Below are positions 20,788-30,411 of a DNA stretch of 64,000 nt, piece after piece. The translations under genes were made by a program, and so were the position numbers. Origin of the DNA: Marinobacter sp. F4216 (GTDB taxonomy: Bacteria > Pseudomonadota > Gammaproteobacteria > Pseudomonadales > Oleiphilaceae); the NCBI RefSeq assembly GCF_019931195.1, contig NZ_JAIOUO010000002.1, positions 620,001 through 684,000 of the forward strand, read 5' to 3'. A model generated the notes under the pieces. That model did no database searches. It was not told the origin of the DNA and saw only the letters and a list, made by a program, of their open reading frames with translations. The stretch's first letter is position 1. The number at the start of each line of letters is the position of its first letter.

Positions 20788-21819
20788 ATGATCGAATCCG
20801 ACCGACTGATTTCAGCGCAGGCCGGTGATTACGAAGCAGTACAGGATCGGGCGATTCGGCCCACTCTCCTGAACGAATACGTCGGACAGCCGACGGTGCG
20901 CGAACAGATGGATATTTTTATCTCTGCCGCTCGCACCCGTCAGGAAGCACTGGATCACGTGCTCATATTCGGTCCGCCGGGGCTGGGTAAAACCACCCTG
21001 GCGAACATCATTGCCAACGAAATGGGTGTGGCCATCAAGACCACGTCCGGGCCGGTGCTGGAGAAGGCCGGCGATCTTGCGGCCATGCTGACCAATCTCG
21101 AGGAAGGCGACGTCCTGTTTATCGACGAGATCCACCGGCTTAACGCGGCTGTAGAGGAAGTGTTGTATCCGGCCATGGAGGATTACCAGCTGGATATCAT
21201 GATCGGTGAAGGGCCTGCTGCCCGTTCGATCAAGCTGGATCTGCCGCCCTTTACGCTGGTGGGAGCTACCACCCGGGCCGGCTTGCTGACGTCGCCTCTT
21301 CGGGATCGCTTTGGCATTGTTCAGCGGCTCGAATTCTACAATACCGCTGATCTGACCCATATCATCGAGCGTTCCGGGCGTTTGAGTTCCGTGGATATTG
21401 ACCAGGCCGGTGCGTTCGAGATAGCGCGTCGTTCCCGAGGTACACCCCGAATTGCCAATCGACTGTTGCGGCGGGTCAGAGACTTTGCCGAGGTGCGAGC
21501 TGACGGGCACATTGGTGCCGAGGTGGCAGATCAGGCGTTGAACATGCTGAAAGTGGACAACGAAGGTTTCGATCACATGGATCGTCGCCTGTTGCTGGCC
21601 ATGATTGAAAAGTTTGATGGCGGTCCCGTGGGCGTTGACAGCCTGGCCGCTGCCATCAGCGAGGAGCGGGGAACGATTGAAGACGTTCTGGAGCCATTCC
21701 TGATTCAGCAGGGATTCATGGTCCGAACTCCTCGTGGGCGGATGGTGACCTCCAGTGCGTACCAGCACTTTGGGGTTGTGCCGCCGAAATCTGGTTCGGG
21801 GGGCGAGCCTTTTGGTTGA
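20788..21819 (+). CDS. ruvB: Holliday junction DNA helicase motor RuvB
   Basis: RuvB is the AAA+ hexameric motor for branch migration. The 343-residue protein shows Walker A (GPPGLGKTT), Walker B (LFIDEIHRL), sensor 1 (GATTRAG) and a C-terminal winged helix ([19 protein letters not shown]). The start at 20788 is an ATG. The 150-base gap after ruvA is longer than usual for the operon and holds short dyads (TTGTACAA at 20708-20715 and TTGTCACAA at 20716-20724), so ruvB may have its own promoter. The 3' end overlaps ybgC. Confidence 0.97.
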   Translation: MIESDRLISAQAGDYEAVQDRAIRPTLLNEYVGQPTVREQMDIFISAARTRQEALDHVLIFGPPGLGKTTLANIIANEMGVAIKTTSGPVLEKAGDLAAMLTNLEEGDVLFIDEIHRLNAAVEEVLYPAMEDYQLDIMIGEGPAARSIKLDLPPFTLVGATTRAGLLTSPLRDRFGIVQRLEFYNTADLTHIIERSGRLSSVDIDQAGAFEIARRSRGTPRIANRLLRRVRDFAEVRADGHIGAEVADQALNMLKVDNEGFDHMDRRLLLAMIEKFDGGPVGVDSLAAAISEERGTIEDVLEPFLIQQGFMVRTPRGRMVTSSAYQHFGVVPPKSGSGGEPFG

Positions 21820-22249
21820 AGAGGGTGTGACCAACGTCTTTGAGTTGCCTCTGCGTGTCTATATAGAAGACACCGACGCAGGAGGTATTGTGTTTCATGC
21901 CAAGTACCTGCATTACATGGAACGCGCAAGAACCGAATGGGTTCGTAGTTGTGGAGTCGGGCTGCGGGCAGGGCTGGCAGAGAACATCAGCTATGTGGTC
22001 AGTCAGATGAATATTCGTTATGCCAGGCCCGCACGACTGGATGACCAGTTGCTGGTCACGTCTGAGCCCGTGGGTTATGGGCGGGCCTGGATGGATCTGC
22101 GCCAGGAAGTCCTGATGGCGGAAGACAGGCAGCTGCTTTGCGCGGCCGATGTACGGGTGGCCTGTGTGGCGCTGGACACGGGTAGGCCCCGGCGCTTTCC
22201 TGAAAGTATGCAGCACATGCTGAAAAAACACATTCAGATCGAACAATAA
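21812..22249 (+). CDS. ybgC: YbgC acyl-CoA thioesterase
   Basis: This hotdog-fold thioesterase of the 4HBT/YbgC family is encoded at the head of the tol-pal operon in most gammaproteobacteria. [30 protein letters not shown] carries the catalytic Asp in EDTDAGG (quoted here only as two joined family blocks of known function). Members act on acyl-CoA or acyl-ACP and associate with phospholipid synthesis enzymes. The start is uncertain: a TTG at 21812 overlaps the ruvB stop and has a G-rich ribosome-binding site, and a GTG at 21827 is possible. No ATG is available before the domain. Confidence 0.88.
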   Translation: MVEEGVTNVFELPLRVYIEDTDAGGIVFHAKYLHYMERARTEWVRSCGVGLRAGLAENISYVVSQMNIRYARPARLDDQLLVTSEPVGYGRAWMDLRQEVLMAEDRQLLCAADVRVACVALDTGRPRRFPESMQHMLKKHIQIEQ

Positions 22250-22263
22250 GCCAGGAGCAGAAG

Positions 22264-22953
22264 GTGGAATCGGAAGTTTCAGTCTGGTATCTCATTGCCA
22301 ACGCCGGCGTACTGGTGCAGCTCGTTATGTTGCTGCTCGCGCTGGCATCAATCATTTCCTGGGCGCTCATTTTTCAGCGCATCAAGGTATTCCGTCAGGC
22401 CAAGCAGTCACAGTATGAGTTTGAAGAGCGGTTCTGGTCCGGTATGGATTTGGGCCAGTTGTACCGGGAGGTCAGTGCCGAACCGACCCCGTTCTCTGGT
22501 ATGGAATCCGTGTTTCGTGCGGGATTCAAGGAGTTTTCCCGGCTTCGCCAGCAGAGCCGTGATCCGGATGCCGTGATGGAAGGCGCGCAACGGGCTATGC
22601 GCGTGGCGTTCTCCCGGGAACAGGAGCGTTTGGAAACTCACCTTCCGTTTTTAGCAACCGTTGGTTCAACCAGCCCCTATGTTGGGCTGTTCGGCACCGT
22701 CTGGGGCATCATGAATTCGTTTCGTGGTCTCGCCCAGGTTCAGCAGGCGACACTGGCGACCGTTGCGCCCGGTATCTCGGAGGCGTTGATTGCGACTGCA
22801 ATGGGCCTGTTTGCCGCGATCCCCGCGGTCATTGCCTACAACCGTTTCTCGGCCATGGCCGATGCGCTGCTCAAGAACTACGAAACCTTCGCGGAAGAGT
22901 TTTCCAGCATTTTGCATCGCCGGGTCCACAGTAGCGATGCAAGCGGTGTATAA
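22264..22953 (+). CDS. tolQ: Tol-Pal system proton channel subunit TolQ
   Basis: TolQ forms, with TolR, the inner-membrane stator that uses the proton gradient to energise TolA and constrict the outer membrane during division. The 229-residue protein has three predicted membrane helices (about residues 15-37, 130-155 and 170-195) and the MotA/ExbB signature around GLFGTVWGIMNSFRGLA. It starts with GTG, with AGGAG 6 bases upstream. It follows ybgC by 14 bases, in the canonical ybgC-tolQRAB-pal-cpoB order. Confidence 0.96.
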   Translation: MESEVSVWYLIANAGVLVQLVMLLLALASIISWALIFQRIKVFRQAKQSQYEFEERFWSGMDLGQLYREVSAEPTPFSGMESVFRAGFKEFSRLRQQSRDPDAVMEGAQRAMRVAFSREQERLETHLPFLATVGSTSPYVGLFGTVWGIMNSFRGLAQVQQATLATVAPGISEALIATAMGLFAAIPAVIAYNRFSAMADALLKNYETFAEEFSSILHRRVHSSDASGV

Positions 22954-22988
22954 GTGATTGATTCCGATATGTTCCCCGAGGTGACGCG

Positions 22989-23435
22989 ATGAAAGGCATG
23001 GGAATGATGCCGCAGCATCGGCGCAAACCGATGTCGGAGATTAACGTCGTACCCTATATCGACGTGATGCTGGTGCTCCTGATTATCTTCATGGTGACGG
23101 CGCCCATGTTGACCCAGGGCGTGAAGGTGGAGTTGCCTGAAACAACCTCTGAGCCAATCCAGGCCGACAAAGATGTCGAGTCCATTGTGGTGTCTGTTGA
23201 TACCAATGGGGCGTATTACATGGAAATCGGGGACCAGGGCAGTGACCCGATGTCGTTACCGGAAATCCGCGAGCAAATCACGAAAATCCTGTCCCAGCGC
23301 GCCAACAGTGAGGTCTTGGTGCGTGGAGACGAGCATGTGGAATACGGGGTTGTGGTTCGGCTCATGGCTGAATTACAGGCGGCAGGTGCTTCGAGTGTGG
23401 GGCTGATTACCGAAGCTCCCGCCATGGACAAGTGA
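22989..23435 (+). CDS. tolR: Tol-Pal system protein TolR
   Basis: TolR pairs with TolQ in the proton-driven Tol motor. It has 148 residues with one N-terminal membrane helix (about 20-42) carrying the essential aspartate in VVPYIDVMLVLL (Asp25), then a periplasmic ExbD-like domain ending near SSVGLITEAP. It follows tolQ after 35 bases and precedes tolA by 22. Confidence 0.96.
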   Translation: MKGMGMMPQHRRKPMSEINVVPYIDVMLVLLIIFMVTAPMLTQGVKVELPETTSEPIQADKDVESIVVSVDTNGAYYMEIGDQGSDPMSLPEIREQITKILSQRANSEVLVRGDEHVEYGVVVRLMAELQAAGASSVGLITEAPAMDK

Positions 23436-23457
23436 TGCAGGCGCAGACAGGAACGTT

Positions 23458-24462
23458 GTGATAGGCCACGAACGCGAAGACATCAGCACGGGGCATGCGC
23501 CATGGAAATCGCCGATAGCGTTTTCGGTCGGGCTTCATGCGCTCATTATAGGTGTAGCTCTGGCCGGGTGGTCCTGGACCAGCCCTGAACAGGAGCCGCC
23601 GCCCCGGAGTATTTCCGCGCGCCTGATTACTCAGCAGCAACCAATTCCCAGCGAGATTGTGGAACCTGTGGAGCAGGTTGATCGTGAGCAGGAACACAAG
23701 CTTGAAGAGCAAAAGCGCCGGGATGAGCAGAAGCGTCAGGAAGAAGCCCGTCGACAAGCCGAGGCTGAGAAAAAGCGACAGGAAGAAGCCGCCCGCAAGG
23801 AGGCTGAACGTAAAAAACAGGAAGCTGAGCGTCGAAAGCGCGAGGAAGAGGCTGCGCGGGCCAAAGAGGCCGCGCGGCTAAAGGCCGAAGCGGAAGCCAA
23901 GGAGCGGGAACGTCGAAAGGCCGAGGAAGAAAAACGCAAAGAAGAGGCTCGCCGTAAAGCCGAGGAAGAAAAGCGGCGCCAGGAAGAGCAGCGGCGTCGC
24001 GAAGAAGAGGCTCGGCGAAAGGAAGCGGAACGAAAGCGCGAGGAAGCAGAACGTCGGCTGAAAGAACAGCAGTTGGAAGCATTGGCGGAGCAAGCCCGGA
24101 AGGCTGAGGAAGCCGAGGCTCGTCGACAGGCAGAGGCAGCAGCGGCACGAGCCAAAGAGGCGCAGATGCTGACCGAGGCCGAGAAATACCGGGCCCTGAT
24201 TTATGAGAGGGTCAGGCGCGAGTGGTACAAGCCATCCTCGGCCACAGAGGGGCTGAAGACCACTCTGAGCATTACGCTGTTGCCAACAGGCGAGTTGGCT
24301 AACGTGCGGATGGTTGGCAGCAGCGGAAATGCTGCTTTTGATAATACGGCATTGAGCGCGGCCCGCGCTGTTGGGCGATATCCGGTCCCTGATGATCGGC
24401 AGACATTTGAACAATATTTTCGTCAGTTCACCCTGGAATTCACCCCGGGCGGATTGCAATAA
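23458..24462 (+). CDS. tolA: Tol-Pal system protein TolA
   Basis: TolA links the TolQR motor to Pal and TolB at the outer membrane. Domain I is a single membrane helix at about residues 20-42. Domain II (about 65-235) is an almost uninterrupted Glu/Lys/Arg/Ala-rich helical stalk with many EEARRKAEEEKR-type repeats. Domain III (about 240-334) is the TonB-like C-terminal domain with YRALIYERVRREWYKP and LLPTGELANVRMVGSSG. It starts with GTG. The repetitive DNA of the stalk yields long false frames on the opposite strand. Confidence 0.94.
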   Translation: MIGHEREDISTGHAPWKSPIAFSVGLHALIIGVALAGWSWTSPEQEPPPRSISARLITQQQPIPSEIVEPVEQVDREQEHKLEEQKRRDEQKRQEEARRQAEAEKKRQEEAARKEAERKKQEAERRKREEEAARAKEAARLKAEAEAKERERRKAEEEKRKEEARRKAEEEKRRQEEQRRREEEARRKEAERKREEAERRLKEQQLEALAEQARKAEEAEARRQAEAAAARAKEAQMLTEAEKYRALIYERVRREWYKPSSATEGLKTTLSITLLPTGELANVRMVGSSGNAAFDNTALSAARAVGRYPVPDDRQTFEQYFRQFTLEFTPGGLQ

Positions 24463-24477
24463 GGAACGGACGGCTCT

Positions 24478-25791
24478 ATGAGACAACGGATCTGGAAAGC
24501 ATCGTTACGCGGCATCGCTACTGTCGCATGCCTGATCCTGCTGGGCGCCAGCGTGGCTCGGGCGGAACTGGTCATTCGTATCACCGAAGGGGCTGACGCC
24601 GCGATTCCGATTGCGGTGGTGCCATTTGCAGAAAGCAGCGCTTTTCCGCCGGGCGATAAAGTCAGCAGCATCGTTCAGGACGATCTCGCCATGAGTGGCG
24701 AATTCAAGCCATTGGCGCCGTCCCAGATGCTCAGCCTGCCGTCCAAGCGTGCCGAGGTGTTTTTCCGGGACTGGCGTTTGCTTGGCCAACGCTATGTTCT
24801 GGTGGGTGAACTCACCCGCCAGGCCGATCGGGTGAATGCCCGATACGAATTGTTCGATGTGAGTACCGAGGAACGCCTGCTGGGCCGCACGAGTTCAGCC
24901 TCCCTGTCCAACATCCGTTCCCTGGCTCATGCCATCAGCGACCAGGTATACCAGGCGATCACCGGCGTACCCGGTGCTTTTTCCACCAAGTTGGCGTATA
25001 TCACGCTTGAATCGATTAATGGGCAGCCCCGGTATCGCTTGCAAGTGAGCGATGTCGACGGCAAGCGGGCGTCTGTCCGCCTCGAGAGCCGGGAGCCGAT
25101 TCTGTCACCGGCCTGGTCGCCGGACGGCAAGAAGCTGGCCTATGTATCCTTTGAGACCGGTAAGCCGGCGATCTTTGTCCACGAACTGGCGACTGGCCAG
25201 CGTACCCGTATTGCCGACTTTCCGGGTCTTAATTCAGCCCCGGCCTGGTCCGATGACGGGCGTTCGCTGCTGATGACACTGTCAAAGGATGGCAACGCGG
25301 AAATCTACCGAATGGATCTGGCCAGCCGGCAGCTGTCCAAGGTAACCAATCATTGGGCCATTGACACCGAGCCCAGCTGGGATGCCAGCGGCAGGGGAAT
25401 GTTTTTCACCTCAGACCGTTCCGGTGGCCCGCAGATTTACTACATGGAGCGTCTTGATGCTGCGCCCAGACGTATCACTTTTGGTAGTCGCTATAACGCT
25501 CGTCCACGGCCGGACAGTAGCGGACGATACGTGTACTATGTTCACCAACGTGACAGGGCGTTCCATATTGCACGAACCAATTTAGAAACTGGTGAGGAGA
25601 CCGTTCTGACCAGAACAGAATCCGACGAATCCCCAAGCGTTTCCCCGAACGGACGTATGCTGATCTACGCCACAAAGCAAGGTGGTAGCAGCGTGCTCAC
25701 CGTTATTTCTGCGGACGGCGGTGCAGCTTACAGCTTGCCCGCGTCGGAGGGCGATGTGCGTGAGCCCGCGTGGGGGCCGCTGGTGCGGTAG
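24478..25791 (+). CDS. tolB: Periplasmic Tol-Pal protein TolB
   Basis: TolB binds Pal in the periplasm and is released by TolA as the machine works. The 437-residue protein starts with a signal peptide (about 28 residues, ending near SVARA-EL). An N-terminal domain follows and then a six-bladed beta propeller with repeated motifs such as SPAWSPDGKKLAYVSFE, SAPAWSDDGRSLLMTLS, EPSWDASGRGMFFTSDR and SPSVSPNGRMLIYAT. It lies 15 bases after tolA and is followed by pal after 62. Confidence 0.96.
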   Translation: MRQRIWKASLRGIATVACLILLGASVARAELVIRITEGADAAIPIAVVPFAESSAFPPGDKVSSIVQDDLAMSGEFKPLAPSQMLSLPSKRAEVFFRDWRLLGQRYVLVGELTRQADRVNARYELFDVSTEERLLGRTSSASLSNIRSLAHAISDQVYQAITGVPGAFSTKLAYITLESINGQPRYRLQVSDVDGKRASVRLESREPILSPAWSPDGKKLAYVSFETGKPAIFVHELATGQRTRIADFPGLNSAPAWSDDGRSLLMTLSKDGNAEIYRMDLASRQLSKVTNHWAIDTEPSWDASGRGMFFTSDRSGGPQIYYMERLDAAPRRITFGSRYNARPRPDSSGRYVYYVHQRDRAFHIARTNLETGEETVLTRTESDESPSVSPNGRMLIYATKQGGSSVLTVISADGGAAYSLPASEGDVREPAWGPLVR

Positions 25792-25853
25792 CAGGCCGAA
25801 AACGTCTGCCAATTGATTCATTCATAAAGTTAACCAACCGAAAGGAAAGCACT

Positions 25854-26423
25854 ATGAAGTTGTCAGCCCAATCAAAGGCTTTTGCAGTTATGTTGTCTGT
25901 CGGCCTCTTCGCCGGATGTAGCTCCACTGGTGACACAGCTGATGGAGGTGAGTACGGCTCTGACGTGGCGGCAATTGATCAGGATGGCGGCGCTACCGTA
26001 TACGGTGGCGGCGAGGATGGCGGCATTTCTTCTTCCGCGATGACCGAAGAAGAGCGCCTGGCTGCCGAGCAGCAGGCCCAGCAGGAAGCGCTGCGTGAAA
26101 TTACCACATTCTACTTCGACTTCGACACGGCTGAAATCAAGCCGGAAGCTCGTGATGTTCTGGTGGCCCATGCCCGTTTCCTGGCATCCAACCCGGGTCA
26201 GCAGGTTCGTCTGGAAGGCCACGCGGATGAGCGCGGCACCAAGGAATACAACCTGGCACTGGGTGAGCGTCGTGCCAACGCGGTTCAGCGTTTCCTGATC
26301 GTGAACGGCGCTTCGCGTGGCCAGATCGAAACCGTCAGCTATGGTGAAGAAAAGCCAGCTGTTATGGGTTCCAGCGAAAGTTCCTGGGCTCAGAACCGTC
26401 GTGTGGAGCTGGTGTTTGAATAA
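25854..26423 (+). CDS. pal: Peptidoglycan-associated lipoprotein Pal
   Basis: Pal anchors the outer membrane to peptidoglycan and is the outer end of the Tol system. The 189-residue precursor has a lipoprotein signal with lipobox LFAGC (Cys22), a flexible Gly/Asp-rich linker and an OmpA-like domain from about residue 80 with FYFDFDTAEIKPEA and the peptidoglycan-binding HADERGTKEYNLALGERRA. The ATG at 25854 follows GAAAGGAAAGC; a longer frame to 25770 overlaps tolB and is not the start. cpoB follows closely. Confidence 0.96.
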   Translation: MKLSAQSKAFAVMLSVGLFAGCSSTGDTADGGEYGSDVAAIDQDGGATVYGGGEDGGISSSAMTEEERLAAEQQAQQEALREITTFYFDFDTAEIKPEARDVLVAHARFLASNPGQQVRLEGHADERGTKEYNLALGERRANAVQRFLIVNGASRGQIETVSYGEEKPAVMGSSESSWAQNRRVELVFE

Positions 26424-26447
26424 GATCTCCTGATGACAGGTATGTCC

Positions 26448-27215
26448 ATGAGAAAGACGCTCATGGCGACAGTGGTACTCCCGTTTGCCCTGGGGCAGAC
26501 GGGAGTGGCTCTGGCGCAATCTACTCCCTCTTTTCAGAGCGGCAACTCGGCGGCCCAGGGTAATGCGGTCAACAATCAGGGTTCTGCCGAACTGTTCTAC
26601 ATGATTCAGCAGCTGCAGGAAGAGGTTCGTCGGCTACGAGGTGAAGTCGAGGAGCAGCGGTACCAGATTGACCGTCTGCAAAAGCAGGGGCGGGATCGAT
26701 ATATCGACCTGGACCAGCGAATCCTGAGCTTGTCAGAGAAACTCGCGGAGCAGCCATCTGCGCCGGCATCGGCCGGTTCGTCAGCAGGCTCTGGAGCACC
26801 GGTGATCGAAGCCAGGGAATACCGGCAGCCTGATGCGGAAGAGCGTGAGGCCTATGCTGAGATTCAGGATTTGATCCGGAACCATAAAAACTACGATGAG
26901 GCCATCACGCAGATTTACGGGTTCATCGATACTTATCCAGAAGGCGATTTAACCGTAAACGCCTATTATTGGCTGGGTGAGGTTTACCTGGTGAAACCGC
27001 AGCTCGAACAGGCCAAGCAAGCATTTACCATCGTCGCGACGCGCTACCCGGATCACAGGAAAGCTCCCGATGCTCTTTACAAGCTCGGTGTGACCCTGGA
27101 CAAACTGGGAGAGGCAGAGCAGGCCAGAGTGCGGATGCAGACTGTGATAGACAGTTATCCGGATAGCAGTGCGGCCGATTTGGCTCGGAAATTCCTTGGC
27201 GCTGAGGCAGGCTGA
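26448..27215 (+). CDS. cpoB: Cell division coordinator CpoB (YbgF)
   Basis: CpoB is a periplasmic protein that couples Tol-Pal function to peptidoglycan synthesis at the septum. A signal peptide (about 25 residues, ending GVALA-QS), a trimerising coiled coil (about 50-90, with MIQQLQEEVRRLRGEVEEQR) and C-terminal TPR repeats (YWLGEVYLVKPQLEQAKQAF, ALYKLGVTLDKLGEAEQA) are visible. Three in-frame ATGs exist (26433, 26442, 26448). I choose 26448 because ACAGG lies 7 bases ahead and the signal peptide then begins MRKTLMATVV. It is the last gene of the operon. Confidence 0.92.
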   Translation: MRKTLMATVVLPFALGQTGVALAQSTPSFQSGNSAAQGNAVNNQGSAELFYMIQQLQEEVRRLRGEVEEQRYQIDRLQKQGRDRYIDLDQRILSLSEKLAEQPSAPASAGSSAGSGAPVIEAREYRQPDAEEREAYAEIQDLIRNHKNYDEAITQIYGFIDTYPEGDLTVNAYYWLGEVYLVKPQLEQAKQAFTIVATRYPDHRKAPDALYKLGVTLDKLGEAEQARVRMQTVIDSYPDSSAADLARKFLGAEAG

Positions 27216-27256
27216 GCCGTCGTGAAAAAAATGTTGAGAAACTTTCGAAATGGGGG

Positions 27257-27284
27257 TTGATCAACACAAAAAAATCATTACTAT
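27257..27284 (+). promoter_or_regulatory. Probable tRNA-Lys promoter
   Basis: TTGATC (27257-27262) and TACTAT (27279-27284) are separated by 16 bases and followed by a GC-rich stretch (TGCGCC) just before the tRNA, as in stringently controlled stable-RNA promoters. Confidence 0.5.
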
Positions 27285-27297
27285 ATGCGCCTCGCTT

Positions 27298-27373
27298 GGG
27301 TCGTTAGCTCAGTTGGTAGAGCAGTTGGCTTTTAACCAATTGGTCGATGGTTCGAATCCATCACGACCCACCA
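27298..27373 (+). tRNA. tRNA-Lys(TTT), first copy
   Basis: A 76-base tRNA with encoded CCA. The acceptor stem GGGTCGT pairs with ACGACCC, the D loop contains AGTTGGTAGA, the anticodon loop CTTTTAA has TTT at 27331-27333, and the T arm has GGTTCGAATCC. It is identical to the copy 71 bases downstream. Confidence 0.97.
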
Positions 27374-27444
27374 TATTTAAGTCTGGAAGCGATACCCCGT
27401 GTTCGCTTTCGGTCAGATCAGGATGAGCACTGGTCACCGTTTAC

Positions 27445-27520
27445 GGGTCGTTAGCTCAGTTGGTAGAGCAGTTGGCTTTTAACCAATTGGTCGATGGTTC
27501 GAATCCATCACGACCCACCA
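27445..27520 (+). tRNA. tRNA-Lys(TTT), second copy
   Basis: A 76-base tRNA with encoded CCA, identical to the copy at 27298, with anticodon TTT. No separate promoter is evident in the 71-base spacer, so both are probably cut from one precursor ended by the terminators that follow. Confidence 0.97.
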
Positions 27521-27525
27521 ATACC

Positions 27526-27549
27526 GGATCTCTCCAATTTTAGAGATCC
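27526..27549 (+). terminator. Hairpin after tRNA-Lys pair
   Basis: GGATCTCT pairs with AGAGATCC around an 8-nt loop (CCAATTTT), directly after the second tRNA. It lacks a following T run and probably serves 3'-end formation together with the terminator just downstream. Confidence 0.45.
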
Positions 27550-27553
27550 GTTG

Positions 27554-27582
27554 AAAAAAGAGCCTCCGGGCTCTTTTTTTTT
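27554..27582 (+). terminator. Intrinsic terminator of the tRNA-Lys operon
   Basis: AAAAAAGAGCC pairs with GGCTCTTTTTT around TCCG, and the run of nine T bases makes this a textbook rho-independent terminator. Confidence 0.92.
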
Positions 27583-27668
27583 GCGTATAAGTTCCCAAGT
27601 AGGTTTTTAGGTGCCCCGTGAATGTTTCCATTGCGGGGTTGAGTGATTCATGAAAACCGGGCCTGAAA

Positions 27669-27677
27669 TGGTATAAT
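27669..27677 (+). promoter_or_regulatory. Extended -10 promoter of nadA
   Basis: TGGTATAAT is a perfect extended -10 element 33 bases ahead of the nadA start. No clear -35 is seen, which fits extended -10 promoters. Confidence 0.6.
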
Positions 27678-27709
27678 CCGGCAATAGTGAACAACACAGA
27701 GACGCAGTA

Positions 27710-28771
27710 ATGACACAAGCCGAAGACCGCATTCTAGTCCAGGAGCATCTCGCCCACGCAGCGGAGCCAAAGCCGCTGAGTGCTGACGAGAAGGCGGAGC
27801 TTATTGCGAAGATAAAAGCCGCGCTGAAAGAAAAGGACGCGGTTCTGGTTGCGCATTACTACACAGATCCCGAGCTACAGCAGCTGGCTGAGGAAACCGG
27901 CGGCTGCGTCGCTGACTCCCTGGAAATGGCCCGCTTTGGAAACGAGCATCCCGCTTCTACCGTGGTCGTCGCGGGCGTTCGCTTTATGGGTGAGACCGCG
28001 AAGATCCTGAATCCTGAAAAAACCGTACTGATGCCGACACTGGAGGCGACCTGTTCCCTCGACGTAGGCTGTCCTGCGGATGAGTTTTCAGAATTCTGCG
28101 ATCAGCACCCGGATCGGACCGTGGTGGTGTATGCCAACACCTCGGCTGCTGTGAAGGCGCGGGCTGACTGGGTGGTAACGTCAAGTTGTGCTCAGGCTAT
28201 TGTTGAGTGCCTCGATGCGCGCGGTGAGAAGATTCTGTGGGCTCCTGACAAGCATCTTGGTCATTACGTTCAGAAGACAACCGGTGCCGACATGCTGTTG
28301 TGGGATGGCTCCTGCATTGTCCACGAGGAGTTCAAGTATCGTGGGCTTGAGGATCTGAAAGCCTTGTATCCTGACGCGGCGGTCCTGGTTCATCCCGAAT
28401 CGCCTGACGCGGTTGTGGAAATGGCGGATGTGGTTGGTTCTACGTCCCAGCTCATTCACGCCGTTCAGACACTTCCCAATGACAAGTTCATTGTCGCGAC
28501 CGATAACGGCATTTTCTACAAGATGCAGCAGTTGGCGCCCAACAAGACCCTGCTGGAGGCTCCGACCGCTGGAAATGGTGCCACGTGTCGCAGCTGTGCT
28601 CATTGCCCGTGGATGGCCATGAATGGTCTCGAGAACCTCCTGCACGTTCTGGAAACGGGCGATCAGGAAGTTTTTGTGGATGACTCGCTTCGCGAACGGG
28701 CGCTCAGGCCCCTGCGGCGCATGCTGGATTTCACGGCCAACATGAATCTTAAGGCCGCTGGCAACGCCTGA
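27710..28771 (+). CDS. nadA: Quinolinate synthase A
   Basis: NadA condenses iminoaspartate with dihydroxyacetone phosphate to quinolinate in NAD synthesis, using a [4Fe-4S] cluster. The 353-residue protein has the family blocks [32 protein letters not shown] and the C-terminal [13 protein letters not shown], with conserved cysteines spread over three sites to hold the cluster. It has its own extended -10 promoter behind the tRNA-Lys terminator and converges on the M48 protease gene 5 bases downstream. Confidence 0.96.
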   Translation: MTQAEDRILVQEHLAHAAEPKPLSADEKAELIAKIKAALKEKDAVLVAHYYTDPELQQLAEETGGCVADSLEMARFGNEHPASTVVVAGVRFMGETAKILNPEKTVLMPTLEATCSLDVGCPADEFSEFCDQHPDRTVVVYANTSAAVKARADWVVTSSCAQAIVECLDARGEKILWAPDKHLGHYVQKTTGADMLLWDGSCIVHEEFKYRGLEDLKALYPDAAVLVHPESPDAVVEMADVVGSTSQLIHAVQTLPNDKFIVATDNGIFYKMQQLAPNKTLLEAPTAGNGATCRSCAHCPWMAMNGLENLLHVLETGDQEVFVDDSLRERALRPLRRMLDFTANMNLKAAGNA

Positions 28772-28776
28772 GGCTG

Positions 28777-30246
28777 CTAACCGCTTCGATTGGCGTTCAG
28801 GCGTCGGGTAATGTCGGCCAGCCTCTCAGTGACGATTTGCCGCTCAGGAGAGCCGGCTGGAAGTTTTTCCTGGGCCTGTCTCAGTTGTCGTTGAGCGGAC
28901 TCCAGATCCCCCATCAGCGCTTCGTATTCGGCTCGCGCCCGGTGAACCCCCACCACGTTGCGAGCCATACCCTCCGCATCGGCGAGTTTCAGCCACAGGT
29001 GTTCCTGGCCTGGTAAATCCCGGGTCAGGCTCTGGAGCAGTCGGGCGGCTTGTTTGCCGCTTCCGTCTGCGAGTTCGGTCTCGGCCAGCTGGTAGGTGAT
29101 CGGGTAGTTGCCAGGATTCCGGTCAAGCGCGCTTCGTAGCAGGGCCCTGGCTTCGGCCATTTTCTCTTCACTGAGCAGCGCTTCTGCCAGGGTTACTGTG
29201 TAGGTGATGCTCTCTGGTTGCTGTGTGAGCAGGTCCCTCAGAATCTCAATCGCTTTCCCAGCCTGGTTGTTGCGCTGATAGGCAACGGCGAGGCCGTAGC
29301 GAGCGACATCGTTCCGTGTTTCTGTAGTCTGTGCCAGGTAAGCCTCGAAGGTGTCCACCGCTAACTGTGGAGAGGATGCGTACCTTACCTGCAGGCGGCT
29401 GCGTATCAGGTGGTATTCCTGATCATCCCGGATGCGTTCTTCAGGATACTGTTCGGCCCTGTTGCGCGTGTCGGCTACCCGGCTCTGGCTCAGGGGGTGG
29501 GTCGACAGGTATTCGGGGATCTGGTTGCCCTGAAGCCGGTTTTCACGCATCAGGATTTCAAACATTTCGGGCATGCCCCGGGGGTCGAGGCCTGCATTGG
29601 CAAGAATCTCGAGCCCGACACGGTCGGCTTCCTGCTCATGCGCGCGGCTATAGGCCAACATGTTTTGAATTGCCAAGGCCTGGGAGCCGGCGATGGCGGC
29701 AATGCCGATGTCAGATTGCGTGGCGGCAGACAGTATGATGCCTGCAATCATGCCAGCCATGGCCAGTGGTGCGCTGGCTTCCTGTTGTTCCATCCGGCGC
29801 GCGAAGTGTCGCTGGCTCAGATGGGCAAGTTCGTGCGCAAGCACCGACGCAAACTGCTGCTCCGTTCCCGCGCTCAGGAACAGCCCCCCGTTGACGCCGA
29901 CAATTCCTCCCGGCACGGCAAACGCATTGATCCCCGCATTGTCGATGAGTGTCAGGGTGAGGTCCCGGTTCTGAAGCGGGGCTGATGGCACCAGGCGGTA
30001 TACTATGTTGGTCAGGTAGTCATACACCAGCGGGTCGGTGATTCTCGGTGTCGACCGTCGTATCGAGGTCATCACCTGCCGGCCGATATCGGATTCGAGC
30101 TTGTCCGAGATCAGTCCGCCACCAGCGCCGCCGATGGTGGGGAGCGGATTTTCCTGGGCCTTCGCGGCATCGAAAGGCAGAGTGAGCATGAGAGCCAGAC
30201 TTGCCGCTGGCACCAGGCTGGATCGCAGGCTTTTCTTTCGGATCAT
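28777..30246 (-). CDS. bepA: M48-family periplasmic metalloprotease/chaperone, BepA type
   Basis: The BepA family works in the periplasm on outer-membrane assembly, promoting LptD folding or degrading stalled barrels. After a signal peptide (MIRKKSLRSSLVPAASLALM, cut near AAKA-QE), the M48 domain carries the zinc site HELAHLSQRH and the downstream acidic ligand in YSRAHEQEADRVGLEIL. The C-terminal half is built of TPR-like helices. The start at 30246 is the ATG that opens the signal peptide. A longer frame back to 30300 would start at TTG and spoil the signal. The name rests on domain layout and is likely rather than proven. Confidence 0.85.
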   Translation of the reverse strand: MIRKKSLRSSLVPAASLALMLTLPFDAAKAQENPLPTIGGAGGGLISDKLESDIGRQVMTSIRRSTPRITDPLVYDYLTNIVYRLVPSAPLQNRDLTLTLIDNAGINAFAVPGGIVGVNGGLFLSAGTEQQFASVLAHELAHLSQRHFARRMEQQEASAPLAMAGMIAGIILSAATQSDIGIAAIAGSQALAIQNMLAYSRAHEQEADRVGLEILANAGLDPRGMPEMFEILMRENRLQGNQIPEYLSTHPLSQSRVADTRNRAEQYPEERIRDDQEYHLIRSRLQVRYASSPQLAVDTFEAYLAQTTETRNDVARYGLAVAYQRNNQAGKAIEILRDLLTQQPESITYTVTLAEALLSEEKMAEARALLRSALDRNPGNYPITYQLAETELADGSGKQAARLLQSLTRDLPGQEHLWLKLADAEGMARNVVGVHRARAEYEALMGDLESAQRQLRQAQEKLPAGSPERQIVTERLADITRRLNANRSG

Positions 30247-30411
30247 GTACAGCAAAGCGTCCTCGGTTCCGGTGGCCCTAGTGACAGGAATAATTGACAA
30301 AAAGTTCGGTGTCGTCGATTAAAAACTATTGTAGTGAAATACATTACCACTCTCGGCATAATGCCTGCATGAATGTTTTTACACTGATATCAGGCAAGGT
30401 GTTTCCGTTTT

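Noticed and set aside
23627..24155. Leu/Pro- and Ser/Arg-rich minus-strand frames opposite tolA
   Set aside because: They are the complement of the repetitive coiled-coil stalk of TolA.
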